Source: Microvirga sesbaniae
Lineage (GTDB): Bacteria > Pseudomonadota > Alphaproteobacteria > Rhizobiales > Beijerinckiaceae
DNA: 64,000 bases
Direction of reading: 5' to 3'
NCBI RefSeq assembly: GCF_025460805.1
Contig: NZ_JAMXFJ010000001.1
Coordinates: forward strand, 401,859-465,858
Below are positions 52,254-60,209 of this stretch, in pieces. The translations under genes and the position numbers were made by a program. Every line of letters begins with the position of its first letter. The first letter of the stretch is position 1. The notes under the pieces are model-generated. The model did no database searches, had not been told where the DNA came from, and was given only the letters and a program-made list of their open reading frames with translations.

Positions 52254-52720
52254 CGAGCCCGCGGCCGCAGGGCCAGGATCGACACCAGGACGAGCGCGCC
52301 GATCATGCCCACATGCTCGCCGGCCGTATGGAGCGCCATGACGGCCCGTTCACCCTCCAGCCGCCAGAAGGCGTGGACGATCAGGATGGTCAGGAAGGTG
52401 AAGACGCCGAGCGCGCCGGCGCCGAGCCAGGTCCAGCGGTTCGCGATGATGAGCGCCGACCCGGCCAGCTGAACGACGATCGTGAGGCTGTTGTAGAGCC
52501 ACGCCGGCTCGAGGCCGAACTGGCGCATCTCCGCCACCCCGCCGGAGAAGTCCAGGAGCTTGATGAGACCGCTGGCCCAGAACGGAAAGGTGAGCAGGAT
52601 GCGGGCGGCGATTTCCGTCCCCCGGCTCGAGAGCAGGGCGCCGATCCAGCGTGGCGTGATCGCAGGCGTGATCGCAGGTGTGGTCGCAGGTGTGCTCGGA
52701 GGTGTGGTCGCAGGTGTCAT
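52196..52720 (-). CDS. DoxX-like membrane protein with Thr-Pro repeat N-terminus
   Basis: 174 residues from ATG 52720, preceded by AAGGGGA. The first 24 residues are Thr/Pro repeats (TPATTPPSTPATTPAITPAITP) coded by five 12-bp repeats. Then four hydrophobic helices follow, starting ILLTFPFWASGLIKLLDFSGGVAEM, as in DoxX-type proteins. The last residues (SDPKVDQGLGLIRGSLS) come from a family B repeat. Function unknown, inner membrane. Confidence 0.75.
   Translation of the reverse strand: MTPATTPPSTPATTPAITPAITPRWIGALLSSRGTEIAARILLTFPFWASGLIKLLDFSGGVAEMRQFGLEPAWLYNSLTIVVQLAGSALIIANRWTWLGAGALGVFTFLTILIVHAFWRLEGERAVMALHTAGEHVGMIGALVLVSILALRPRARASDPKVDQGLGLIRGSLS
52653..52720. repeat. Five 12-bp tandem repeats in coding sequence
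   Basis: Units GGCGTGATCGCA (twice) and GGTGTGGTCGCA or variants (three times), ending at the start codon of the DoxX-like gene. Each unit encodes a four-residue TP-containing block. Confidence 0.9.
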
Positions 52721-52745
52721 GGCGGCTTCCCCTTGTTGACGTTGG

Positions 52746-52794
52746 AGCATCGTTGACTGCGAAAAACCGGGTCCACTTTTTCGCACGATGCGCT
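52746..52794. repeat. Family B palindrome
   Basis: GCATCGTTGACTGCGAAAAA, then CCGGGTCCACTTTTTCGCACGATGC: the fixed CGAAAAACCGGGTCCACTTTTTCG core is shared with the copies at 2752 and 60280. It lies between the DoxX-like gene's 5' end and the patatin gene's 3' end. Confidence 0.85.
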
Positions 52795-52829
52795 GGGTCA
52801 GACGGGGAGCCTTCTAGGGTCAAGCTTCC

Positions 52830-53675
52830 CTAGAGGCTGTGCGCGCCCGCACCTCTGGCGAAGGCCTCGCCGTCCCTCAGCCCTATCTCGTAGGCCTTGC
52901 GGATGCCGGCCGGGTTGGTGATGTCGAACTGCCCGATGGGGACGGGGGCCGAGGGCTGGATGTAGGTGCGGCCCTTCACGTTCGGGAAGGCGCGGTAGAG
53001 GCGGGAGAGGACGACCAGGGTCCGGCCGCCCAGCTCCTCGACCGGCAGCAGGGGCTCGGTCGGAACGTTGTCCACGAGCCCGCCGTCGAGCGCCGCCATG
53101 CCGCCGACGAGGCCGACCGGCATGAAGGGCGGCACGCTGGCGCTCGCCATCAGGGCGGCCGAGAGCTCCGCCGGCGAGGCAAGATCCTGCACCCGGATGA
53201 ATTCGGGGCGAAACCCCAGGGCGCGTCCGCCGCGCGGATGAACGGGCGCGCGCCATTTCTTCTCGATCTGGTAGGTGGCGATGCCCAGGGGAACGGCCAG
53301 CGAGAGGGGCAGGCGGCGCGGCTTGCGGGCGAGCCCGATCAGGACGCTCGGGCCCTGCTTCAGGCGCTCCAGGGCGCTCTCGTCGATGATGGCCTCGATC
53401 AGGCTGCGGTACATGAGCGAGACCGGCCAGGGCGAGCCCTCGCTGCGCCAGGCGCGCCACTCGAAATTGCGCCGACCCAGGCTGCAGCCCTCCGCCACCA
53501 TCTCGTTGACGCGCCGTCCGAGCCCGAGAAGGCTGTAGCAGGCCGACCAGGCGCCCGCGCTCACGCCGACGACCATGGCGGGCTTCAGGCCCAGGAGGGG
53601 AGCGGCGGCTTCCCAGAAGCCGCCTTGCCAGTAGCAGCGGTTGCCGCCGCCTGCGAATGCCACCGCGTCGAACAT
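52830..53675 (-). CDS. Patatin-like phospholipase
   Basis: 281 residues. Oxyanion loop GGGNRCYW, nucleophile elbow GVSAG (Ser), and DGGLVD for the catalytic Asp give the patatin Ser-Asp dyad. It should hydrolyse acyl ester bonds of lipids; substrate unknown. No signal peptide. ATG 53675 sits eight bases from the end of the marR gene, so the two form an operon under MarR control. Confidence 0.92.
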   Translation of the reverse strand: MFDAVAFAGGGNRCYWQGGFWEAAAPLLGLKPAMVVGVSAGAWSACYSLLGLGRRVNEMVAEGCSLGRRNFEWRAWRSEGSPWPVSLMYRSLIEAIIDESALERLKQGPSVLIGLARKPRRLPLSLAVPLGIATYQIEKKWRAPVHPRGGRALGFRPEFIRVQDLASPAELSAALMASASVPPFMPVGLVGGMAALDGGLVDNVPTEPLLPVEELGGRTLVVLSRLYRAFPNVKGRTYIQPSAPVPIGQFDITNPAGIRKAYEIGLRDGEAFARGAGAHSL

Positions 53676-53682
53676 GGGAGGC

Positions 53683-54168
53683 CTATCGGGTTTTCGCCGA
53701 GGCGGCGTCCTCCTCGGTCCTGGCCCGGTCGCGCCAGGCCAGGACGATGCGCTCCAGCTCGGCGAGATCCTGGGCCGGGAGCGTTCCGAGAGTGCGCATG
53801 ACATAGGCGCGCTGCGCGGCGATCCCGCGGTTGGCGAGATCGCGGCCCTTCGGGGTCAGGTACAGGGCGTTGGAGCGTCGGTCGCCGGGGATCGACCGGC
53901 GCTCGACGAGACCCGCCTCGACCATGCGGTCGAGAAGCCCCGACACGTTGCCCTTGGTGACGTAGAGGCGCTCGGCCAGTTCCTGCTGGCTCATGCCCTC
54001 GCGCTCGGTGAGCGTGGAGAGCAGGTCGAATTGCGGGATCGACAGGCCGAGCTCCTTGAGCTCCGTCGCGACCGCATTGGTGGCCCGGCGGTTCAGGCGA
54101 ATGAAGCGGAACCAGATCCGCAGAGGATCGGCGGATTCGACGGGGGCGTGAACGGGTGCGGACGACAT
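53683..54168 (-). CDS. MarR-family transcriptional regulator
   Basis: 161 residues from ATG 54168. Winged HTH with LTEREGMSQQELAERLYVTKGNVSGLLDRMVEAGLVERRSIPGDRRSNALYLTPKG is standard MarR. It precedes the patatin gene and probably represses its own operon through the site at 54196-54215. A GTG at 54189 would add seven residues. Confidence 0.93.
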   Translation of the reverse strand: MSSAPVHAPVESADPLRIWFRFIRLNRRATNAVATELKELGLSIPQFDLLSTLTEREGMSQQELAERLYVTKGNVSGLLDRMVEAGLVERRSIPGDRRSNALYLTPKGRDLANRGIAAQRAYVMRTLGTLPAQDLAELERIVLAWRDRARTEEDAASAKTR

Positions 54169-54195
54169 CAAAGGCTTCAGGCTCCTCACGGGGCA

Positions 54196-54215
54196 ATAGT
54201 TTATATTGAAACCAT
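54196..54215. promoter_or_regulatory. Candidate MarR operator
   Basis: ATAGTTTATATTGAAACCAT: arms ATnGTTT and AAACnAT around a six-base centre, typical of MarR-type palindromes, 27 bases upstream of the marR start codon. Suggests autoregulation of marR-patatin. Inference from position and symmetry. Confidence 0.5.
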
Positions 54216-54296
54216 TTCCCCCGTCACCCCTCGCGAAGGGGGGACGGGGCGCTTTACCCGGAAAATGCCGCCGCGGCTGACGTTACGGCCGCTTGC

Positions 54297-54315
54297 ATGT
54301 TGATATATTGTATCA
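54297..54315. promoter_or_regulatory. AT-rich palindrome TGATA-n5-TATCA
   Basis: ATGTTGATATATTGTATCA contains arms TGATA and TATCA (54301-54315). Very AT-rich in a GC-rich region. Its first 14 bases match the motif at 36637-36650 in 13 positions. Located between marR and the DUF898 operon. Confidence 0.35.
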
Positions 54316-54324
54316 TATTATGCA

Positions 54325-54442
54325 GGAAAGTGGATCCGGTCTTCGCTGACGCGGCCCTGCGGGTTCGCCCCGAACGATGCGCTCTTCGAAAAGGGGAGCA
54401 TCGGACGTGAACTTTGGGCCTAATGTTCATGGCCGATGCTCT
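54325..54442. repeat. Degenerate family B composite
   Basis: GGAAAGTGGATCCGGTCTTCGC...CGAACGATGCGC, then GAGCATCGGACGTGAACTTTGG...CATGGCCGATGCTC. Order as in other composites but with point changes in the cores. It ends about 50 bases before the DUF898 gene. Confidence 0.75.
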
Positions 54443-54496
54443 CGTGTTGAACCGTGAGGGCCGGCATTCCAACGCCGGTGTTACGAAGGCCTGACG

Positions 54497-55711
54497 ATGA
54501 CCCTCCCTCTCCTCGCCGACGGACCGGCTCCCGCACCGTCGCGTTCGCCCATGGCCTTCTCGGGACAGGGCCGCGAATTCATGAACCTTCTGATCGCGGG
54601 AAGCCTCTTTCAGATCCCGACCTTCGGCTTCTACCGGTTCTGGCTCATTACCAGACTGCGCCGCCACCTGTGGGCCCATACCGAGATCGCCGGCGAGGCG
54701 TTCGAGTATACCGGCACGGCCAGGGAGCTGCTCATCGGCTTCCTCATCGCGCTGGCGATCCTGGGGCCGCTCTATATCGCCTATGCGATCCTCGGCATCC
54801 TCCTCGAGGAGACCTATGCGTTCGCCAGCGTTCCGCTCGTGGTCATCATGTATGTGCTGGCTCATTTCGGCAGCTATCGCGCCCGCAAGTATCGCGCGAG
54901 CCGGACGGTGTTCCGGGGCATCCGGTTCTGGATGACGGGATCCGGATGGCCCTATGCCGCCCGGGCCATCCTGTGGGATGTCGCCACGGTTCTGACCCTC
55001 GGTCTCGCGTTGCCCTGGGCCCTGGCGTCCCTCGAACGCTACAGGATGCGCAACACCTATTTCGGCAGCATCCGGGGCGACTTCGCCGGGACGGGCTGGG
55101 GGCTGTTCAAGCGGGTATGGTGGATCTGGCTGGTGGGATTCGCGGGTCTCCTCGGCCTTGCGCTGCTCGTCGTCGTCCTGACCTTCCTGTCTCCGGGACG
55201 GAGGGCCCTGGAGGCGATGGCTGTCCTGCTGACCCTGCTCGGCATGGCGCTCTTCCCGCTCGCCTTGGCGATCGTCACGCGCTGGCGCGTCGAAGGCCTG
55301 CGTTTCGGCGACGTCACCACGGCAAGCCGCCTCCGGGCCCGCACCTGTTACGGGCTCTTTGTCAAGCTCGTCTTCTCGGCCCTCGGCTTCCTGCTGGCTT
55401 TCGTCATCACGGTCGGGTTGGTGGGCTTCCTGGCCGCCAGGGTCGTCAAGGACGTCGTGACGGCATCCGGCGCGCTCTCCTGGCTCTCGGTCGGGGTGGG
55501 CCTTGTGGTGGCGGTCGGCTACCTCGTCGCCCTGCTGGGTCTCGGGATCCTCCAGCGCTATTTCCTCGGGCGTGGCCTGTGGGTGGCCGTCGTGGCGTCG
55601 ACGACGATCACCAATCTGGAATCGATCGACACGGCCGTGGCGGCTGGCCAACCGGCCGGCGTTCTGGGAGAAGGATTGGCCGACGCCCTCGATTTCAATG
55701 TCGGCCTGTGA
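54497..55711 (+). CDS. DUF898 membrane protein (YjgN-like)
   Basis: 404 residues with about seven to eight hydrophobic helices. FSGQGREFMNLLIAGSLFQIPTFGFYRFWLITRLRRHLWAHT and YRMRNTYFGSIRGDF are DUF898 signatures (repeated in the two halves). The N-terminal residues are Pro-rich and cytoplasmic. Function is unknown. It opens a three-gene operon with an M48 protease and a DUF1499 protein. Confidence 0.9.
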   Translation: MTLPLLADGPAPAPSRSPMAFSGQGREFMNLLIAGSLFQIPTFGFYRFWLITRLRRHLWAHTEIAGEAFEYTGTARELLIGFLIALAILGPLYIAYAILGILLEETYAFASVPLVVIMYVLAHFGSYRARKYRASRTVFRGIRFWMTGSGWPYAARAILWDVATVLTLGLALPWALASLERYRMRNTYFGSIRGDFAGTGWGLFKRVWWIWLVGFAGLLGLALLVVVLTFLSPGRRALEAMAVLLTLLGMALFPLALAIVTRWRVEGLRFGDVTTASRLRARTCYGLFVKLVFSALGFLLAFVITVGLVGFLAARVVKDVVTASGALSWLSVGVGLVVAVGYLVALLGLGILQRYFLGRGLWVAVVASTTITNLESIDTAVAAGQPAGVLGEGLADALDFNVGL

Positions 55712-55719
55712 GGTCGGCC

Positions 55720-56802
55720 ATGGCGGGTGCGGTATTCTATGACGGCGAAAGCGCCCGCCGCAGACCGGTTTCTCTGAACGTCACCCGGTCCGCCATCGAC
55801 ATCCACGAGGGCGCCGAATGGATCGCCTCCTGGCCCTCCGCGGAGGTGAGACGGCGGGACGCGCCCGACTGCGTCCTGCGGCTCACCCGTGAAGGCGCGT
55901 CGTCCCTGGCGCGCCTCGATGTGGCCGATGCGGACCTTCAGGCCGCCATCCGCGCGTCCTGCACGCAGCTCGAAGGGCCCGACCGGCGCGAGCGGGCGGG
56001 GCGGATCCTGGTCTGGTCCCTTGCGGCGACGGCATCGATTCTTCTCTGCGTCGTCCTGCTGCTTCCGATCCTGGCCGAGCGGCTGACCCCGCTCATTCCC
56101 GTTTCCTTCGAACGCCGGCTCGGCGCGGCCGTCGACAATCAGGTGAGAACGATCTTCACGGGCAGGGTCTGCGAGGACCCTCGCGGGCATGCGGCCCTCG
56201 GGACTCTCGTGGCGCGCCTTCAGGCTGCGCATCCGGGCGGTCCCACGGTGGATGTCGCCGTGCTCGACACCAGGGTGCCGAACGCCATCGCGCTGCCGGG
56301 CGGGCGGATCTATCTGTTCCGCGGGCTTCTGGACAAAGCCGAAACCCCCGATGAGCTCGCCGGGGTGCTGGCCCATGAAATGGGCCATGCAGCGCATCGC
56401 GACGGCCTGCGCAAGATGATCCAGGCGGGCGGCACCTCCTATCTCCTCGGCCTGCTGTTCGGCGACGTGTCGGGCGGCGGCGCCATCGTGTTCGTCGGCC
56501 GCTACCTCGTCGACAGCGCCTATTCCCGCGACACGGAGGCAGCCGCGGACGATTTCGCCGGCAGGACCATGGGGTCTCTGGGCCGGCCGGCCCATGCCAT
56601 GGTCCTTTTGCTCAAGCGCATCGAAGGCAAGGATGATGGGGAGGGCGGGAACGATTCCCGGATCCCGGCTTTTCTCTCCACCCACCCGGTCACCGACCAA
56701 CGGCTGAAAGCTTTGGAAAAACAGGTGCCATCCCGATCCGGCGAGCCTCTTCTCGATCAACAGGAGTGGCGCGCGCTCAAAGAGATTTGTAAGACGACCT
56801 GA
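55720..56802 (+). CDS. M48-family membrane metallopeptidase
   Basis: 360 residues. An N-terminal domain of about 90 residues with beta-rich look (DUF7092-like) precedes one membrane helix (ILVWSLAATASILLCVVLLLPIL). The M48 domain has VLAHEMGHAAHRDGLRK (HExxH zinc site) and RDTEAAADDFAGR, the third ligand region. GTG at 55708 overlaps the upstream stop and is an alternative start. It could process membrane proteins, perhaps with its DUF898 partner; inferred. Confidence 0.92.
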   Translation: MAGAVFYDGESARRRPVSLNVTRSAIDIHEGAEWIASWPSAEVRRRDAPDCVLRLTREGASSLARLDVADADLQAAIRASCTQLEGPDRRERAGRILVWSLAATASILLCVVLLLPILAERLTPLIPVSFERRLGAAVDNQVRTIFTGRVCEDPRGHAALGTLVARLQAAHPGGPTVDVAVLDTRVPNAIALPGGRIYLFRGLLDKAETPDELAGVLAHEMGHAAHRDGLRKMIQAGGTSYLLGLLFGDVSGGGAIVFVGRYLVDSAYSRDTEAAADDFAGRTMGSLGRPAHAMVLLLKRIEGKDDGEGGNDSRIPAFLSTHPVTDQRLKALEKQVPSRSGEPLLDQQEWRALKEICKTT

Positions 56803-57581
56803 TGCGCCGTCTCATCATCGAAGAACCGGTCTCCCGTCCGGCGAAGTGGTCTCCCGCGCTGGCATGGTTCGCGCTCGTCGTTACCGTGCTGGCTGTTCTC
56901 ATGATCCGCTTCAACCGGATCGATTATCAATCCGGCTTCATCGCCCTCGGCGCCGGCATCGCCATGGCGCTCCTGGCCGTGGTCATGGCCTTCATGGGGT
57001 TCGTCCGCATCTGGCAGGAGGGCCGCCAGGGGCTGGGCAGCGCCATCCGGGGCGTTCTCATCGCGGCCCTCGTTCTCGCCTATCCGGGCTTCATGGCGCT
57101 CAAGGCCGCGACCCTGCCGCCGATCACCGATGTCAGCACCGACACGGACGACCCGCCGTCGTTTTCCCGCTCGCGCGCCGCGCTGGCGGCCCGTGACGGC
57201 CGCATCCCTCCCGATGTGCCGCCGGAGACGCGCGAGATGCAGCGGGCGTCCTACGTGCAGATCGCGCCGCTCACGCTCGATATCGGGCCGGACGAAGCCT
57301 TCGCGATCGTGCAGAAGGCCGCCCACAATCTCGGCTGGCAGGTGATCGAGGCCGTGCCGCCCGGCGGCCGCGTCGGCCTGGGACGGCTGGAGGCGGTGGA
57401 CCGGACGCGCCTGCTCAAGATGCCGAGCGACATCACCGTGAGGGTCCGCCCGCGCGTCGACGGCACGCGGATCGACATCCGCTCGGCCTCGCGCTTCGGC
57501 AGCCACGATCTCGGCGCCAATGCCGGTCATATCCGCGACTTCCTCGAAGAGGCGTCGAACCTGGCGATCGCAGTACGGTGA
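56802..57581 (+). CDS. DUF1499 membrane-anchored protein
   Basis: 259 residues. Three N-terminal hydrophobic helices (to about 105), then a DUF1499 domain: MQRASYVQIAPLTLDIGPDEAFAIVQKAAHNLGWQVIEAVP and ITVRVRPRVDGTRIDIRSASRFGSHDLGANAGHIRDF. ATG overlaps the upstream stop by one base (TGATG), so it is coupled to the M48 gene. Function unknown. Confidence 0.9.
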   Translation: MRRLIIEEPVSRPAKWSPALAWFALVVTVLAVLMIRFNRIDYQSGFIALGAGIAMALLAVVMAFMGFVRIWQEGRQGLGSAIRGVLIAALVLAYPGFMALKAATLPPITDVSTDTDDPPSFSRSRAALAARDGRIPPDVPPETREMQRASYVQIAPLTLDIGPDEAFAIVQKAAHNLGWQVIEAVPPGGRVGLGRLEAVDRTRLLKMPSDITVRVRPRVDGTRIDIRSASRFGSHDLGANAGHIRDFLEEASNLAIAVR

Positions 57582-57598
57582 GAGATCATCGTGCTCTC

Positions 57599-57704
57599 AC
57601 GTCATGGCCGGCCAGTGATCACGCGCTTCTCGCCGGCCATCCCGATCAGGTGAAGCGCGGCGCCTCTCGCATCGGGATCACCGGCACAAGGCCGGTGATG
57701 ACGG
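57599..57704. repeat. Family A bipartite palindrome with diverged left part
   Basis: ATGGCCGGCCAGTGATCACGCGCTTCTCGCCGGCCAT then TCACCGGCACAAGGCCGGTGA. It lies between convergent DUF1499 and MBL genes. Confidence 0.85.
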
Positions 57705-57752
57705 GGAGAATGTGGTCAGGGCCGGCTTGCATGTCCCGGCCGTGGATGCCGG

Positions 57753-58664
57753 TTACGCGATCCGGTACTCGCTGTCGAGGGCGGGAATGCCGTCGACGGC
57801 CGCCTGGCCCTTCGCGACCAGGTCTTCCAGATGGGCGAAGACGGAGAGACCCGCGGCTCCGACCAGGGCGGGATTCAGGCCCTGATAGATCGCCGCGACG
57901 ATCGCCGGGATCGTCCGGTCTCCCGCCCTCAGCCGGTTGAGGATCGAGGCCTCGCGCTGGCGCCGGTGGTGGATGAGGGCGCGCACGAAGCGCTGGGGTT
58001 CCTGCACCGGACCGCCGTGGCCCGGCCAGTACAGGGTTTCCTCCCGGCCCTTCAGCTTGTCGAGGGATTCCATGAAGGCGCTCATCGATCCGTCCGGCGG
58101 CGCCACCACGGTGGTGGACCACGCCATCACGTGATCGCCGGAGAACAGCGCCTTCTCCTCCGGCAGCACGAAGGCGAGGTGGTTGGCCATGTGGCCCGGG
58201 GTGGCGAGCGCCGCGAGGGTCCAGCCGCGGCCCGCGACGGCATCGCCCTCGCGCAGTTCGCGGTCAGGCGCGTAGTCCCTGTCGGAGCTGGCCTCGAGGG
58301 AATTGACCTCCCCGGCGAACAGGGCGCGCGCGCTGTGGTGGGCGGCGCAGCCGACGATCTCCGCCCCCGTGGCGTCCTGGATGGCCCGGGCGGCAGGGGA
58401 GTGGTCCTTATGGGTGTGGGTGACCAGGACATGGGTCACCGTCTCGCCCCGCACCGCATCGAGGAGCGCCCCGATATGGGCTGGCGCATCGGGACCAGGG
58501 TCGATGATGGCGACCTGTCCCGTCCCGACGATATAGCTGCAGGTTCCGGTGAAGGTGATCGGGCCGGGGTTGTCGGCGACGATCCGGCGGACCAGGGGAC
58601 TCACCCGCACGCATTCCCCGGACCTGGCCGGCGGGCGGATGTCGAAGGTGAGATCGTCGGCCAT
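57753..58664 (-). CDS. Metallo-beta-lactamase-fold hydrolase
   Basis: 303 residues. HTHKDH (HxHxDH) zinc motif, ATPGHMANHLAF, FSGDHVMAWS and YWPGHGGPVQ supply the rest of the metal ligands. A C-terminal winged-helix-like extension (about 230-300) is typical of LACTB2-like members. Substrate unknown (thioester, RNA or others). Its ribosome site GAGGA is repeated by a 13-bp tandem array upstream. Confidence 0.92.
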   Translation of the reverse strand: MADDLTFDIRPPARSGECVRVSPLVRRIVADNPGPITFTGTCSYIVGTGQVAIIDPGPDAPAHIGALLDAVRGETVTHVLVTHTHKDHSPAARAIQDATGAEIVGCAAHHSARALFAGEVNSLEASSDRDYAPDRELREGDAVAGRGWTLAALATPGHMANHLAFVLPEEKALFSGDHVMAWSTTVVAPPDGSMSAFMESLDKLKGREETLYWPGHGGPVQEPQRFVRALIHHRRQREASILNRLRAGDRTIPAIVAAIYQGLNPALVGAAGLSVFAHLEDLVAKGQAAVDGIPALDSEYRIA

Positions 58665-58670
58665 GGGGAG

Positions 58671-58705
58671 TCCTCGGGGCGAATCCTCGGGGCGAATCCT
58701 CGGGG
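58671..58705. repeat. 13-bp tandem repeat copying a ribosome site
   Basis: TCCTCGGGGCGAA twice, then TCCTCGGGG. On the minus strand each unit supplies GAGGA, the nearest lying just upstream of the MBL gene start codon. Thus three Shine-Dalgarno-like copies precede one start. Confidence 0.9.
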
Positions 58706-58744
58706 TGTCTGTCGCTTCCTAACCGACCTCGAGCCGGCCGCAAG

Positions 58745-58812
58745 AGCATCGGACGTGAAAAGTGGGCCCACGTTTCACGTCCGATGCTCCCACCTCCTTG
58801 AAGAGCGCATCG
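58745..58812. repeat. Family B palindrome, second half degenerate
   Basis: GAGCATCGGACGTGAAAAGTGG, then GCCCACGTTTCACGTCCGATGCTC: near-perfect stem with 16-base arms. A partial GCGCATCGTTTTG follows at 58804. It lies in the divergent gap of MBL and bioY. Confidence 0.85.
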
Positions 58813-58957
58813 TTTTGTCCCGGGGCCGGGATTGGACCAAAGGGTGTCGACAACGCCGGGAAATGCGCGCGCCTGCGGCTTGAGGCAGGGGCCGGACCTC
58901 CCTATAAGGCTTGATGAGCCGCCACGCGAATGGCGGAACGATCTGGAGATTCAATTC

Positions 58958-59566
58958 ATGACGACCGGCGTCTCTTCGCTGTCTTCTCCGTCGACCCTGG
59001 TCGGCCTCCTCTGGCCGTCGCGGGGCGACGTCCGCTTCGCTGCCCTTCGCGCCATCGTGCTGATGGTCGCCGGCACGGCGCTTCTGACCCTTTCGGCCAA
59101 GGTCCAGGTGCCGCTTCCTTTCGTCCCGATGACTCTCCAGACCCTGGTGGTGCTGCTCATCGGCGCGTCCTTCGGCTGGCGCCTCGGCGGGGCGACCGTC
59201 GCCCTCTATCTCGCGGAAGGCGCCATGGGCATGCCGGTCTTCGCCGGTCCGACCGCCGGCATCGGTTACCTGATGGGCCCGACGGGCGGCTTCCTCTTCG
59301 GCTTCCTGGCCGCCGCCATCGTGATGGGCTTCATGGCCGAGCGCGGCTGGGATCGCTCGCTCCCGCGGGTCATCGTGATGATGGCCATCGGCCATGCGGT
59401 GATCTTCGCCTTCGGCCTGGCGCAGCTCTCCCTGGTGATGCCGTTCGCGAAGGCCTGGACCGTAGGGGCCGCCCCGTTCGTGGCCGCCACCCTGGTGAAG
59501 ACCGCCCTGGCCGTGGCCCTCATGCAGGCGGCCTGGTCGGTCACCCGTCGCGGCGACAAGGCCTGA
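58958..59566 (+). CDS. bioY: Biotin transporter substrate-binding subunit BioY
   Basis: 202 residues with about six hydrophobic helices. KVQVPLPFVPMTLQTLVVLLIGASFGWRLGGATVALYLAEGAMGMPVFAGP is the BioY signature. It is the S-component of an ECF biotin importer; no bioM/bioN energising genes lie next to it, so it acts alone or shares a module. ATG is preceded by TCTGGAG. A strong terminator follows. Confidence 0.94.
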   Translation: MTTGVSSLSSPSTLVGLLWPSRGDVRFAALRAIVLMVAGTALLTLSAKVQVPLPFVPMTLQTLVVLLIGASFGWRLGGATVALYLAEGAMGMPVFAGPTAGIGYLMGPTGGFLFGFLAAAIVMGFMAERGWDRSLPRVIVMMAIGHAVIFAFGLAQLSLVMPFAKAWTVGAAPFVAATLVKTALAVALMQAAWSVTRRGDKA

Positions 59567-59593
59567 TCCGGCCCTTCGAACCCGATGGTTCCG

Positions 59594-59623
59594 GAAGCCG
59601 CCTTCGGGCGGCTTCTTCGTTTT
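59594..59623 (+). terminator. Rho-independent terminator after bioY
   Basis: GAAGCCGCC, loop TTCG, GGCGGCTTC, followed by TTCGTTTT. Nine-base GC-rich stem with UUCG tetraloop and T-rich tail. Confidence 0.93.
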
Positions 59624-59624
59624 A

Positions 59625-59742
59625 GAGCATCGGACGCAAAAGTGGGAACCGGTTTTGCGTGAAAAGATGCTCCAAAACAAAAGCCTTAAGCATCGGATGG
59701 ATCCCAAAAGTGCAAGTCCACTTTTGGGTCCGATGCTTTAGG
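59625..59742. repeat. Two family B palindromes
   Basis: GCATCGGACGCAAAAGTGGGAA...TTTTGCGTGAAAAGATGC (59628-59672), then AGCATCGGATGGATCCCAAAAGTGCAAGTCCACTTTTGGGTCCGATGCT (59689-59737). They stand directly after the bioY terminator. Confidence 0.9.
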
Positions 59743-59776
59743 AACCCGCCCCGGCAGCCGTTGCCGGCGGAGACGA

Positions 59777-60067
59777 TCAGCCGGCCGAGTGCACTAGGCG
59801 CAGCTTCGGCTTGGCCTTGGCCGTGCCATGAAGGAAGGTGACGTCCACCCATTCCTCGTCGCCGCCGGTCTCCTCGATGCGGTATCCCATCTGCCGGGCG
59901 ATGGCCTCGACCTGGCTGAGATTCGGCCGCGCGATCCAGCGCGAGAACTCGCTCAATCCCTGGTCCATCAAGACGGCAATCATGCCGATCTCGACGCCCT
60001 GATCGAAATCTTCGCTGCGGCCGGGAAAACGCAGCCGCAAACCGTCATCCAGGTGGATATGTCGCAT
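59777..60067 (-). CDS. Small soluble protein of unknown function
   Basis: 96 residues from ATG 60067. MRHIHLDDGLRLRFPGRSEDFDQGVEIGMIAVLMDQG opens and GYRIEETGGDEEWVDVTFLHGTAKAKPKLRLVHSAG closes it; acidic with a basic tail. Family not recognised; it has a conserved look with regular secondary structure. GGGGGC upstream is a weak ribosome site. Confidence 0.65.
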   Translation of the reverse strand: MRHIHLDDGLRLRFPGRSEDFDQGVEIGMIAVLMDQGLSEFSRWIARPNLSQVEAIARQMGYRIEETGGDEEWVDVTFLHGTAKAKPKLRLVHSAG

Positions 60068-60209
60068 AGCGGGAAGCCCCCAAATCGCCCTTTCCGGGCA
60101 CCTTTTGTTTGAATGTATCAAGAAAAGCTCCGGGCCGGAAGGCGGCATGGACGCGCATCTCGCCTGCCGCCCGACAGGAGGGGAACCGGCCCGGCGAGCC
60201 GCTCATTAA

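Noticed and set aside
51979..52341. Plus-strand frame over the G-rich tract
   Set aside because: Caused by poly-G runs (Gly/Arg/Pro); it has no motif and overlaps the 3' end of the DoxX-like gene.
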